Shown here: piece after piece, positions 28,052-36,987 of the stretch | Numbering within the stretch: position 1 is the stretch's first letter | How the letters are laid out: every line of letters begins with the position of its first letter | Assembly: GCF_001051235.1 (NCBI RefSeq) | Contig: NZ_CBTJ020000032.1 | Location: 1 to 64,000 of the forward strand | Origin: Candidatus Competibacter denitrificans Run_A_D11 | GTDB taxonomy: Bacteria; Pseudomonadota; Gammaproteobacteria; Competibacterales; Competibacteraceae | Reading direction: 5' to 3' | Length of the DNA stretch: 64,000 nt | The notes under the pieces: generated by a model | What the model was told of the DNA's origin: nothing | Seen by the model: the letters and a program-made list of their open reading frames with translations, nothing else | The model's database searches: none | Translations under genes and position numbers: made by a program

Positions 28052-28214
28052 GCCGGATCAACCTTCGATGCTGTGGGAGTAGTACGATGAGAATGTGCGA
28101 ATGTATGGATTATAGGGAAATTGGCCAAGAGAGCCATCGAAGCCACTAACGTACTTTAAGCGACTTCCGTTCCGTGCCATTATCCTCTGGAAAAACGCTC
28201 ACGTCGCGGAATAC

Positions 28215-29027
28215 ATGATGAACGCGGTCATCGGTAGCTTGGCAGTCGCCCTTTATCTGCTGGCCGGAGGTTGGTTAACGTTGCGGCTGGCGCACGCCGG
28301 CGATAGCGGTGTTTGGCCCAGAAGCCGCCCTTTGGCTCTCGCTTGGGGAGCCATTATCCTGCACGCGATGGTTTTATCACGCACGGTGTTCGAACCTGTT
28401 GGCTTAAATCTTGGCTTTTTCAACGCGCTGTCTTTGACGGGTTGGCTGATCAGCGGGGTCATGTTAGCGGTCGCGCTGGTCCGCCCGGTCGAAAACCTTG
28501 GGGTCTTGGTGTTACCGTTTGGCGCGCTGACGCTGATTCTCGGTCTACTGTTTCCGTCCCAGCGCATCGTCGCCGATCCCAGCCAATGGCCGCTTGAACT
28601 GCACATCCTTATCGCTATCCTCGCCTATGCTTTGTTGGCGCTAGCAGCCGTTCAGGCGGTGTTGCTGGCCATCCAGGATCACCGTTTGCGCCACCGCCAA
28701 CCTGGCGGTTTTCTACGCGCAATTCCGCCGCTAACAGCGATGGAAACACTGCTCTTTCAGATGCTTGGAATCGGCTTCGTCCTACTGACCAGTACCTTGA
28801 TCAGCGGCTTTTTCTTTCTGGAAGATTTGTTCGCCCAGCACCTCGCACACAAAACAGTCCTCTCTTTGATCGCCTGGTGCGTCTTTGGCGTGTTGCTCTG
28901 GGGCCGTTGGCGCTTTGGCTGGCGCGGCCGCACGGCCATTCGCTGGACCTTGAGCGGTTTCGTTTTTCTGATGCTAGCGTTCTTTGGTAGTAAGCTGGTC
29001 TTAGAGCTGGTTCTGCGGCGCTATTAA
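28215..29027 (+). CDS. YpjD/CcsA-like cytochrome c assembly family membrane protein
   Basis: 270-residue inner-membrane protein with about eight predicted helices, matching the CcsA/HemX-like family found next to ffh in many gammaproteobacteria (E. coli YpjD). Typical features include LHILIAILAYALLALAAVQA and the C-terminal AHKTVLSLIAWCVFGVLLWGR. The tryptophan-rich heme-handling WWD motif of full cytochrome c synthases is absent, so a direct heme-ligation role is not supported. It reads divergently from ffh across a 163-nt gap. GCGGA upstream is a weak Shine-Dalgarno for ATG 28215 or 28218. Confidence 0.83.
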   Translation: MMNAVIGSLAVALYLLAGGWLTLRLAHAGDSGVWPRSRPLALAWGAIILHAMVLSRTVFEPVGLNLGFFNALSLTGWLISGVMLAVALVRPVENLGVLVLPFGALTLILGLLFPSQRIVADPSQWPLELHILIAILAYALLALAAVQAVLLAIQDHRLRHRQPGGFLRAIPPLTAMETLLFQMLGIGFVLLTSTLISGFFFLEDLFAQHLAHKTVLSLIAWCVFGVLLWGRWRFGWRGRTAIRWTLSGFVFLMLAFFGSKLVLELVLRRY

Positions 29028-29090
29028 GCTGGATTCGCTTGGCTTCTAACTCTTTCGGTTTTTGCTGCGGCAAGTCCAGATCAATGGTTG

Positions 29091-31019
29091 CTAACTGGCT
29101 AGCTCGGTAACGGTCTTGCGGCTTTCCGCACGCCATACCCAATCTTCAATCCCATTTTCTGGTCGATATTCCGCTACGGCTTCCTGCAAGATCAGGCGCA
29201 CCAGAGGATAATCGAACCTGCGCCCGGCAGCATCCAACCGCTTTAGACAGTCGCTGATCGCCGACCAAGGTTGATGTTCCTCATGAGCACGACGAATCAT
29301 CGGGTGCTCCGTCGGTAAATCGTCGGCATCAATCAATAACTCTTCGCGCAGCTTCTCGCCACTGCGTAGACCCGTGAACTGAATTTCGATGTCACCTTCA
29401 GGATGGGAGTCGTCGCGGATCGTCAAACCGGACAGCGCGATCATTCTCTGCGCCAAATCCAAAATGCGAACCGCTTCGCCCATATCGAGCAAAAACAGAT
29501 CACCGCCTTGTGCTAGCGCGCTTGATTGGATCACCAACTGCGCTGCTTCGGGAATCGTCATGAAATAGCGCTCTACATCTGGATGCGTCACCGTCACTGG
29601 CCCACCTTTACGGATTTGTTCGCGGAACAAGGGAACCACCGAACCGGAAGAATCCAAGACATTGCCAAAGCGCACCATGCAAAACCGAGTGCCACCCCCC
29701 TCCCCGGCCAGACCCTGCAAGATGAGTTCGGCTAAGCGCTTGGTGGCGCCCATGACGTTGGTGGGGCGCACTGCTTTATCGCTGGAAACCAGCACGAAGG
29801 TTTCAACCTGCGCGGCGCTAGCGGCCTGAGCGGCATGTAAGGTGCCGAAAACGTTGTTATAGACTCCTTCGAGCGGATTACGCTCGACAATAGGAACATG
29901 TTTGTAGGCAGCGGCATGATAGACCGTTCTCACTTCGAAACTTTCCATCACCCCTTGTAACCGCTGTTGATGGAGCACCGAACCTAATAGAGGCACCAAT
30001 TCAATGGGTGGCCATCCCATGTTGTCCAGCATCGCATTCAGCTCTTGCTCGATGCTATACAGCACGAATTCGGATCGCTCAAGTAGCACCAATCGACGAG
30101 GCCGCAATACCAGAATCTGCCGACACAGCTCGGCGCCGATGGAACCACCGGCACCAGTCACCATAACCGATTGACCGGTGACTCGCGCCCGCAAAAAAGC
30201 TTCATTGGGCTGTACGGAATCACGACCGAGGATATCCTGCACGTCGATTTCGCGGAATTCGTCAATGCGCCGCGCACCACTGGTCAATTCACCCAGGGTC
30301 GGCAACGCCATGACCCGTGCTGGCAAGCCAGCTAGCATCTCAAGGATTTCCCGGCGGCGGCGGTGGGAGGTGGAAGGCAATGCCAACAAAATCAGGCTGG
30401 CTTCGTGACGAGTGATCAAGCGATGCAATTTGGCGGGCGCCCAAACCTTCATACCCAGGACCACGCTACCCCATAGACGCGGATTGTCGTCAACGAACAC
30501 CACCGGTTCAAAGCCACTGCCGTAGCGGAGCGCATTGACCAGTTGAGCACCCGCCTCACCCGCACCGTAGACGATCACTGGGGTGCGGGCGGTATTGGAC
30601 CGAAACCGCCGGCGTAAATAACGGCGCAGTAGTAGCCGACCACCGCCCACCAACGCCGTCAACACCAGCCAACAGATCACCCAAGACGAGCGCGGTACTA
30701 ACCCTTCACGCAAAAAGACCCAAACCGCCATCATCGCTAGGATACCGACACTTACCCCGAAGACGATGGTATAAAGCAAACTTTCGTCAGCATAGCGCAG
30801 AATCGGCCGATAGAGGCCAACCCCTGCAAAGATAGGGATCAGGATGGCGGGCGCCAGCAGAAACAGCCACACCACATCCTGTAGCATGTCTGGCCACCAG
30901 TCACCCAGGCGGATCGCGAAAGAGGCCCAGACCGCGACAAGGACTGCGAGCGCGTCGCCGACGACTAACAACAATCGGCGAACGTCAGGAGGTAAATTCA
31001 GGAATTGTTCGAGCTTCAC
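29091..31019 (-). CDS. CapD/WbpM-type nucleotide-sugar 4,6-dehydratase
   Basis: 642-residue membrane-bound dehydratase of the WbpM/FlaA1/CapD group, acting on UDP-GlcNAc or a related sugar to start synthesis of rare deoxyamino sugars. The N-terminal third has four membrane helices, then a first Rossmann-like region (VIVYGAGEAGAQLV), then the catalytic SDR domain with VMVTGAGGSIGAELCRQI and SSDKAVRPTNVMGATKRLAE. The M-G-A-T-K arrangement, in place of the classical YxxxK, is usual for this group. It overlaps the initiating transferase gene by 4 nt (coupled). Together they should form the first steps of an O-antigen or capsule repeat unit. Confidence 0.93.
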   Translation of the reverse strand: MKLEQFLNLPPDVRRLLLVVGDALAVLVAVWASFAIRLGDWWPDMLQDVVWLFLLAPAILIPIFAGVGLYRPILRYADESLLYTIVFGVSVGILAMMAVWVFLREGLVPRSSWVICWLVLTALVGGGRLLLRRYLRRRFRSNTARTPVIVYGAGEAGAQLVNALRYGSGFEPVVFVDDNPRLWGSVVLGMKVWAPAKLHRLITRHEASLILLALPSTSHRRRREILEMLAGLPARVMALPTLGELTSGARRIDEFREIDVQDILGRDSVQPNEAFLRARVTGQSVMVTGAGGSIGAELCRQILVLRPRRLVLLERSEFVLYSIEQELNAMLDNMGWPPIELVPLLGSVLHQQRLQGVMESFEVRTVYHAAAYKHVPIVERNPLEGVYNNVFGTLHAAQAASAAQVETFVLVSSDKAVRPTNVMGATKRLAELILQGLAGEGGGTRFCMVRFGNVLDSSGSVVPLFREQIRKGGPVTVTHPDVERYFMTIPEAAQLVIQSSALAQGGDLFLLDMGEAVRILDLAQRMIALSGLTIRDDSHPEGDIEIQFTGLRSGEKLREELLIDADDLPTEHPMIRRAHEEHQPWSAISDCLKRLDAAGRRFDYPLVRLILQEAVAEYRPENGIEDWVWRAESRKTVTELAS

Positions 31020-32044
31020 GGGGCCGATACTGTAGCATGACGCCGCTCTAATCGCCCCACCCCCCAGATCAGGAGGCTATAAATGAAAACCCAGATCACG
31101 AGTAGCCAGGTTTGGCCAGCCGGTGGTAGTTCCATCGCTAGCACCGCTGACCCCGCGCAAGCCAGCATCAGCACATATTCTGCAAGAACCGTTTTGCGAT
31201 GCCCCCAACCGAGCAGGACCAATCGCTGATAATAATGCGACCGATGAGCTTGCCAGACTTTCTCTCCTCGGAGTAGCCGACGCAACAAGGTTACGGTAGC
31301 ATCGACGATGAACGGAGAGAACACTAAAATCGCTATCCACAGCGGAAACAAGTTAGCCTTACTACCCCAAAGAGTACAAGCTGCTGCCAGAAATCCCAAG
31401 GCTGTCGAGCCTGTATCTCCCATGAAGATCTTTGCGGGTGGAAAATTGTGAATAAGGAAACCGGCGCTCGCTGCCGCTACGATCAAGCAGACATCAGTGA
31501 AAGTGGCATCCGCCCGCCCAAGCCAAGCCAGCGTCGAAAAACCGATCAAGGTCATGCCGCCTGCGAAACCATCTATGCCGTCCATGAAATTGTATAAGTT
31601 GATCATCCAGCCCCCAAACAGCAGGGTAATGAAGATAGCTACCCAAGAGGCCAGCGGTAAGGTCAAGTCAGGTAACTCTAGGTTGCCAGGGGCCAGACCT
31701 GCAGCCAATAAGCTGACAGATGCTAATAGATGGATTAGGATGCGCCACTTGGCGGCAATATTCCGGCAATCATCAAGAAATGAAATAATCACCAGTGGTG
31801 TCAACCCCAATAGCAGGTAAAACTTAGTTTCGGACAATGGGTAAAATCCTATCCCTCTACTCAGGGCAGAACTAACCAGTATTCCTGCAAGCATGGCGAT
31901 GCCCCCTGTACGGGGCACAGCCAGCTTGTGTAGGGAGCGAACATTAGGGTGGTCGAAGATCCGAAGCAGAGACCCCACACGAACCAGAATGACATCAAGG
32001 GCGATCACTACAATAAAAGTAAATAAAATATTGGATATCAACAT
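31016..32044 (-). CDS. WecA/WbpL-type undecaprenyl-phosphate glycosyl-1-phosphate transferase
   Basis: 342-residue polytopic enzyme of the MraY/WecA superfamily that initiates lipid-linked glycan synthesis by transferring a HexNAc-1-phosphate to undecaprenyl phosphate. Diagnostic segments are HKLAVPRTGGIAMLAG, NFMDGIDGFAGG (Mg-binding aspartates) and MGDTGSTALGF. The N-terminus ILVRVGSLLRIFDHPNVRS is close to WbpL-type enzymes. It overlaps the CapD-type gene by 4 nt; the pair matches the wbpL-wbpM order of Pseudomonas O-antigen loci. The AT-rich transporter block begins on the other strand beyond a 274-nt gap. Confidence 0.9.
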   Translation of the reverse strand: MLISNILFTFIVVIALDVILVRVGSLLRIFDHPNVRSLHKLAVPRTGGIAMLAGILVSSALSRGIGFYPLSETKFYLLLGLTPLVIISFLDDCRNIAAKWRILIHLLASVSLLAAGLAPGNLELPDLTLPLASWVAIFITLLFGGWMINLYNFMDGIDGFAGGMTLIGFSTLAWLGRADATFTDVCLIVAAASAGFLIHNFPPAKIFMGDTGSTALGFLAAACTLWGSKANLFPLWIAILVFSPFIVDATVTLLRRLLRGEKVWQAHRSHYYQRLVLLGWGHRKTVLAEYVLMLACAGSAVLAMELPPAGQTWLLVIWVFIYSLLIWGVGRLERRHATVSAP

Positions 32045-32318
32045 ATTTAGTATCTTTATACAACCAATTAAGCTACAAGATTGACTTTCTTGATACGCTC
32101 ACAAATTAATTCTCTCAGGTAGTAGTCTATTTCAGCGTGTTTTATATTCCAAGCGATAGCAATATGGCGAGAATTACGATTGATACCGTTCATATTATGA
32201 TATTTATAAAGAAAAGATCTTGTGGGCGAGCCACAAAAAATAGTTAAACTGACACAATGGCTTAGGCTGGAAGAATCACCAGCTTTAATGAATTCCATCC
32301 AGAAGACCGCCTTTCAAT

Positions 32319-33131
32319 ATGCCTAAATATGACTCAGCCAAGCGACCACCCCTCATTATTGACGAATTCTTTCAACTCATTCGATATCGTGATTTGGTCA
32401 TATTAATTATAGAAAACATCCTCAAGAGCCGTTACAAGCGGTCTACGCTCGGTATTTTTTGGATGCTACTCAATCCGCTGCTACAAACAATTGTTCTGAC
32501 TATCGCTTTTGGAACAATGTTTAAATCATCACTGCCTAATTATGCAGTTTATTTATTATGTGGCTTACTGATTTGGAACTATATTACTCAAACCACTCAA
32601 TACGCGATGGTCTCCATGACCCAAGGCGGGGGGTTACTTAGGCGAATTTATATTCCCAGAGCTACCTATATTGTAGCCTCAGCAGGAAACGGTTTAATTA
32701 ATTTATTAGTTTCAATTGCTTCCTTAGCTATCATTATTTTTTTTCTCAATCATCCTATAACTCTAAGTTGGTTTTTCCTACCGATTAGTATTCTAATCCT
32801 AACAATGTTCACTCTTGGTTTTGCATTATTACTATCCACCGCCGCCGTCTTCTTTAACGACACCGTAGATATTTATCAAGTTTTAACCCAAGCACTATTT
32901 TTTCTAACCCCAATCATGTACCCGCCTTCGATTCTTCCAACCGAAATCGGGAAATACTTAATATGGAATCCCATAATTCCACTCATCGATATTTTTCGTA
33001 TTCCCATATACAACAATACACTACCCGATATGGATATTATTATAAAAGCCATAATATTAGCAACTATCATGCTAATTGTTGGTTGGACTCTGTTCACTAA
33101 TAAAGCTGATCAAGTGATTTACCGCCTTTAA
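32319..33131 (+). CDS. wzm: ABC-2 type polysaccharide export permease (Wzm-like)
   Basis: 270-residue inner-membrane permease of the ABC-2 class, with six predicted helices and the characteristic N-terminal amphipathic stretch SRYKRSTLGIFWMLLNPLLQ. The C-terminal region ILPTEIGKYLIWNPIIPLIDIFRIPIY is typical of Wzm/TagG/KpsM proteins that extrude complete glycan chains. Immediately downstream is its ATPase gene (2-nt gap). Codon use is AT-rich compared with 29-32 kb, suggesting acquisition as part of a glycan cassette. Confidence 0.92.
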   Translation: MPKYDSAKRPPLIIDEFFQLIRYRDLVILIIENILKSRYKRSTLGIFWMLLNPLLQTIVLTIAFGTMFKSSLPNYAVYLLCGLLIWNYITQTTQYAMVSMTQGGGLLRRIYIPRATYIVASAGNGLINLLVSIASLAIIIFFLNHPITLSWFFLPISILILTMFTLGFALLLSTAAVFFNDTVDIYQVLTQALFFLTPIMYPPSILPTEIGKYLIWNPIIPLIDIFRIPIYNNTLPDMDIIIKAIILATIMLIVGWTLFTNKADQVIYRL

Positions 33132-33133
33132 CA

Positions 33134-33883
33134 ATGAATAATAATATTATACAACTCGAAAATGTAACAATATCTTTTCGGGTTCCACACGAAAAAATAC
33201 CCACCTTCCAAGAATATGCAATTCGTTGGCTAAAAAGGCGAAGAGTAAGCTATACCTACTTTAATGCACTTAATAATGTAAGTTTTTCTGTAAAGAAGGG
33301 TGATACAGTCGGGATTATAGGGTCGAACGGTGCTGGTAAAAGCACTTTACTCAAAGTAATAGCACAAGTTATTCGCCCTAATCAGGGGCGGCTTTATGTA
33401 GAAGGCCGTATAGCTCCCCTATTGGAGCTTGGGGCCGGATTTGACTACGAATTAACTGGACGAGAAAATATTTTTTTAAACGGTGCCATACTGGGATTCA
33501 GCCGAAAAAATATAGCAGATCGTTTAGAAAGTATTATGGAATTCTCTGGTATTGGTGAATTCATTGATGCCCCAATTCGCACCTACTCAAGCGGAATGGT
33601 GGCAAGATTAGGATTTGCCATCGCCACTGATACTCAACCAGATATTTTAATAATAGATGAAATTTTAGCAGTAGGAGATACTGACTTTCAAAAAAAATCA
33701 GCAAAAAGGATATTACAATACCATAATGATGGTTCAACTATCCTGGTTGTTTCTCACAACCTGGATTCAATTAAAAACCTTTGCAACCACGTTATTTGGC
33801 TAGAACATGGCTTGGTTAAAAATACAGGCCCTGTTGACGATATCCTCAACCAATATCTACAAAAAGATCATCCTGCTGATTAG
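33134..33883 (+). CDS. wzt: ABC polysaccharide export ATPase (Wzt-like, short form)
   Basis: 249-residue ATPase. Walker A is GSNGAGKS (63-70), the signature region is TYSSGMVARLGFA and Walker B is ILIIDEILAVGD, with the H-loop VVSHN. The protein stops right after the nucleotide-binding domain, so it lacks the C-terminal carbohydrate-binding domain that full Wzt proteins use to recognise modified O-antigen ends. In that respect it resembles TagH/KpsT or the Wzt of systems that export unmodified chains. It pairs with the permease just upstream and is followed by two GT2 genes. Confidence 0.93.
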   Translation: MNNNIIQLENVTISFRVPHEKIPTFQEYAIRWLKRRRVSYTYFNALNNVSFSVKKGDTVGIIGSNGAGKSTLLKVIAQVIRPNQGRLYVEGRIAPLLELGAGFDYELTGRENIFLNGAILGFSRKNIADRLESIMEFSGIGEFIDAPIRTYSSGMVARLGFAIATDTQPDILIIDEILAVGDTDFQKKSAKRILQYHNDGSTILVVSHNLDSIKNLCNHVIWLEHGLVKNTGPVDDILNQYLQKDHPAD

Positions 33884-33906
33884 TAGAGCTTATCAACAGA
33901 AAGAAT

Positions 33907-35841
33907 ATGAATAGCTATCTTGAAATATTAATTTTCAAATTTTATTACAAAATACCTTTCTTTTCTTATCAAAGAAAAAGAAGGCTTATATTATTAGCGC
34001 ACCACCATTTAAAATTTCTAACCAAACATACAACATCTTATCAGATATATAAAAGAACAGTATCTCAAACTGGCTGTAATGAATCAAGCAACCAGCTTAG
34101 CAATAATTACACTCAATGGATAAAAAAATACGATTATTTACTTCCTGAAGAATCTGAATATTTACAGGAAATTATAAAAAGTTGGCCTTCAAAGCCACTG
34201 ATTTCAATCTTTATGAGCGTTTCAAATGCTGAAGAGCAGTGGCTGCGTGCTACTATCGAATCGGTGATTGCACAGATTTATCCGTATTGGGAGCTATATA
34301 TCGCTGAAGGCGCTGATACACAAAATCGTCTCTCTGAAATTTTGAACGAATACATAGCACAGGACTATAGGGTCAAATTAGTTTCCGGAGATGCTCTTTA
34401 TAATAATTCAATAGCTGCCTTTAATGCAGCTTTAAAAACCATAACGGGCGAATTCATAACCTTCATAAACCAGCAAGATTTGCTCGCTCCTCATGCTCTT
34501 TTCTGGATCGTTTTAGATATTCTTGGCCACCCTGAAAGCATGTTATGGTATTCAGATGAGGATAAGATCGACGAAAGTGGAAAACGTAAAGAGCCTTTTT
34601 TTAAGCCGGACTGGAACCCAGATCTTTTTTTATCTTATCCCTACAATCTGCTCAGTCGTCTAGGGGTTTATCGTACTTGCCTGGTGCGTGAGTTAAACGG
34701 ATTTCGAGAAGGATACGAAAGTGCCCAAGAGTATGATTTGGCTCTTAGGGCAATTGAAAAAATTAAATCATCACAAATACAGCATATACCTCGAATACTC
34801 TATCATTGCCGTGAAATTACTACTACCAACAAAGATAATACTGAAAAAATAAAAAGCTCTGTACAAATTGCTTTAAATGCAGTTAATGATCATTTAAAAC
34901 GGAAAGAAATTCAAGCGCAAGCAGTGCAGAGCACAGATCATTTGTATATTAGAATTCGATATCAATTACCTGAACAATTACCACTCGTTACTTTGATTAT
35001 TCCAACCTATAATAGTTTTAAATTACTAAGCCCCTGCATCGAAAGTATCATCAAAAAAACAAGCTACTCAGCTTATGAAATAATTATTGTCAATAATAAT
35101 AGCGATGATAAAAAAACTCTTAAGTACTTAGAGAAATCACATACTCTAAAAAAAATCAAGGTACTAGATTACCCCTATCCTTTTAATTATTCAGCCATCA
35201 ATAATATGGCAATCAAGTATGCACAAGGTGAATTGATTGGTTTACTTAACAATGATGTAGAAGTGATTAACCATGACTGGCTAGCGGAGATGGTTAGCCA
35301 TGCTCTACAACCAAACATCGGAGCAGTTGGAGCACGCCTTTGGTATAAAAATGATACTCTACAGCATGGTGGAGTCATATTAGGTATTGGCGGAGTCGCT
35401 AATCATGCACATAAGGGCCTTACTAAAGGCGATATTGGCTATTTTGGGCGGGCTAATTTAATACAAAATTTCTCTGCTGCAACTGGTGCCTGTTTAGTAT
35501 TACGCAAGGATTATTTCACATTAGTTGGCGGCTTCGACGAAGCACAATTGGCAGTTTCATTCAATGATATTGATTTATGCCTCAAATTGACCAAATTAGG
35601 TTTAAGGATCATCTGGACCCCTTATGCCGAGCTTTACCACTATGAATCTGCCAGCCGTGGTTATGATGATACAGCCGAAAAAATACTTCGATCAGAAAAA
35701 GAAATGGCTTATATGCAGAAAAAATGGGGAGACTACTTACTTAAAGATCCTGCTTATAACCCTAATTTAACTTTAGAGACAGAAGATTTTAATCTCTCCT
35801 GGCCTCCCCGGATCAATAGGTTACCAATAAACCCCGCATAA
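33907..35841 (+). CDS. Tandem GT2-GT2 glycosyltransferase with eroded first catalytic site
   Basis: 644-residue protein. Residues 97-330 form a GT2-like domain and 358-600 a second GT2 domain. The second keeps family residues: LIIPTYN, the DxD-like LLNNDVEV (446-453) and SFNDIDLCLK. In the first, the nucleotide-binding DDAST seen in the related 1410-residue protein reads EGADT, and its DQDDE reads NQQDL, so this domain is probably catalytically inactive or altered. A 95-residue basic, Tyr-rich N-terminus precedes it. The layout is homologous to the central part of the 38568-42800 protein. It is AT-rich, directly downstream of the Wzt gene, and probably builds the exported chain. Confidence 0.85.
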   Translation: MNSYLEILIFKFYYKIPFFSYQRKRRLILLAHHHLKFLTKHTTSYQIYKRTVSQTGCNESSNQLSNNYTQWIKKYDYLLPEESEYLQEIIKSWPSKPLISIFMSVSNAEEQWLRATIESVIAQIYPYWELYIAEGADTQNRLSEILNEYIAQDYRVKLVSGDALYNNSIAAFNAALKTITGEFITFINQQDLLAPHALFWIVLDILGHPESMLWYSDEDKIDESGKRKEPFFKPDWNPDLFLSYPYNLLSRLGVYRTCLVRELNGFREGYESAQEYDLALRAIEKIKSSQIQHIPRILYHCREITTTNKDNTEKIKSSVQIALNAVNDHLKRKEIQAQAVQSTDHLYIRIRYQLPEQLPLVTLIIPTYNSFKLLSPCIESIIKKTSYSAYEIIIVNNNSDDKKTLKYLEKSHTLKKIKVLDYPYPFNYSAINNMAIKYAQGELIGLLNNDVEVINHDWLAEMVSHALQPNIGAVGARLWYKNDTLQHGGVILGIGGVANHAHKGLTKGDIGYFGRANLIQNFSAATGACLVLRKDYFTLVGGFDEAQLAVSFNDIDLCLKLTKLGLRIIWTPYAELYHYESASRGYDDTAEKILRSEKEMAYMQKKWGDYLLKDPAYNPNLTLETEDFNLSWPPRINRLPINPA

Positions 35842-35860
35842 ATTTTACAAAAATTTTAGT

Positions 35861-35898
35861 ACCTAATTTGGATTAGGTGATTTATATTTAAATAAATC
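35861..35898. repeat. Two adjacent short inverted repeats between GT2 genes
   Basis: Within the 85-nt AT-rich gap, ACCTAAT-TTGG-ATTAGGT (35861-35878) is followed directly by GATTTAT-ATTTAA-ATAAATC (35879-35898). Either could form a weak hairpin in the transcript; the pair may be an attenuator or processing site. No function is assigned. Confidence 0.3.
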
Positions 35899-35926
35899 AA
35901 GCTAAACTTTTAACTGATAATTTGTA

Positions 35927-36949
35927 ATGACGATTATAGAACCTAAAGTGGCTATTCTGATAGTCAATTTCCGTCGAGCCTTTGATACTATAGAATGTTT
36001 AGATTCTTTATTGCATGTGGCAGAACCATCCTTTGATATTTTTTTAGCCGACAATGGCTCAGGAATTAATGAGGTAGCCCAGTTATCTAGCTATGCAGCT
36101 AGTCATATTAAACGTATCTACATGATTCCATTTCCTGAAAATTATGGTTTTTCCGGCGCTCACAATCGACTGTTAGAAAAAATTTTTCAAAATTATTCCT
36201 ATGAATTCATTTTGTTGCTTAATAATGATACGGTAGTTAAGCCGGATTTTTTAAATAAAATGTTAATAAAGATTGATAAAAAAAATAACATCGAGATGGT
36301 AGCAGCACGGATGATGAAATATCACCAACCGACTCTCGTTGATAACTTAGGCATCACATTTTACAAGTGCGGATTGGCTTCTAATCGCAAATCTCTAGAT
36401 GACCCTTTATTAGGGCCTTGTGGGGGCTGTGCTCTCTACACCACCAATCTCCTTAGCCAAATTTATCAATCAACTGGGGAATATTTTGATGACTATTTTT
36501 TTTGTTATGCTGAGGATACCGATTTAGCATGGCGTGCCACCTTACTGGGATATCATTCAGCTTATGCTGATGATGCAGTTATTTTTCATAAAGGCTCCAT
36601 AAGTAGCGGTGGTCCTAACAGTGATTTCGTATTATATTATGGTATTCGTAATTCGCTATTTGTATTAGTTAAGAATATACCAATATACTTCTTGCTAAAG
36701 AATAGTATTTGGATAGTTATGGTGCATTGCGCCATATTATTACGATACATTATGAAAAGGAAATTTACGATCATATGGTATCTATATCGGGATTTTTTTT
36801 TAGGTATTCCAACCATGAAAAGAAAGCGGTCACATACTATGGAAAATATAAGGATTACACCCAACCAAGTTAGTTCACGAGTAAGTAATAATTTTTATGA
36901 TCGAACTTATCTTAGAAATGCTCTAAAAGAACTATTCTTAAAGAAATAG
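35927..36949 (+). CDS. GT2 family glycosyltransferase
   Basis: 340-residue GT-A family enzyme of the rhamnosyltransferase-like group. It shows AILIVNFRR at the N-terminus, LADNGSG for nucleotide binding, LLNNDTVVKPDF as the DxD motif and CYAEDTDLAWRA as the catalytic-acid region. After about residue 240 there is a hydrophobic and basic segment (IWIVMVHCAILLRYIMKRK), so it may associate with the membrane. It is the last gene of the AT-rich transporter/transferase block. Its stop codon lies inside the left arm of a 19-bp perfect hairpin shared with the convergent methyltransferase gene. Confidence 0.87.
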   Translation: MTIIEPKVAILIVNFRRAFDTIECLDSLLHVAEPSFDIFLADNGSGINEVAQLSSYAASHIKRIYMIPFPENYGFSGAHNRLLEKIFQNYSYEFILLLNNDTVVKPDFLNKMLIKIDKKNNIEMVAARMMKYHQPTLVDNLGITFYKCGLASNRKSLDDPLLGPCGGCALYTTNLLSQIYQSTGEYFDDYFFCYAEDTDLAWRATLLGYHSAYADDAVIFHKGSISSGGPNSDFVLYYGIRNSLFVLVKNIPIYFLLKNSIWIVMVHCAILLRYIMKRKFTIIWYLYRDFFLGIPTMKRKRSHTMENIRITPNQVSSRVSNNFYDRTYLRNALKELFLKK

Positions 36950-36987
36950 GAGATCCCCAAGTCTTGCCGGGGATCTCCTATTTCTTT
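36940..36987. terminator. Bidirectional terminator with 19-bp perfect stem
   Basis: Perfect 19-bp inverted repeat (arms 36940-36958 and 36969-36987, 10-nt loop). The stem ends in AAAGAAA / TTTCTTT, so each strand has a T-rich 3' side. It contains the TAG of the plus-strand GT2 gene, while the TAA of the minus-strand methyltransferase starts within the right arm. It is a strong terminator for both convergent units. Confidence 0.85.

Noticed and set aside
32068..32298. 76-codon minus-strand frame in the gap between the WecA-like and Wzm-like genes
   Set aside because: No family resemblance, no good ribosome-binding site, and it lies in what should be a divergent promoter region. It may be a remnant, but I cannot support it as a gene.
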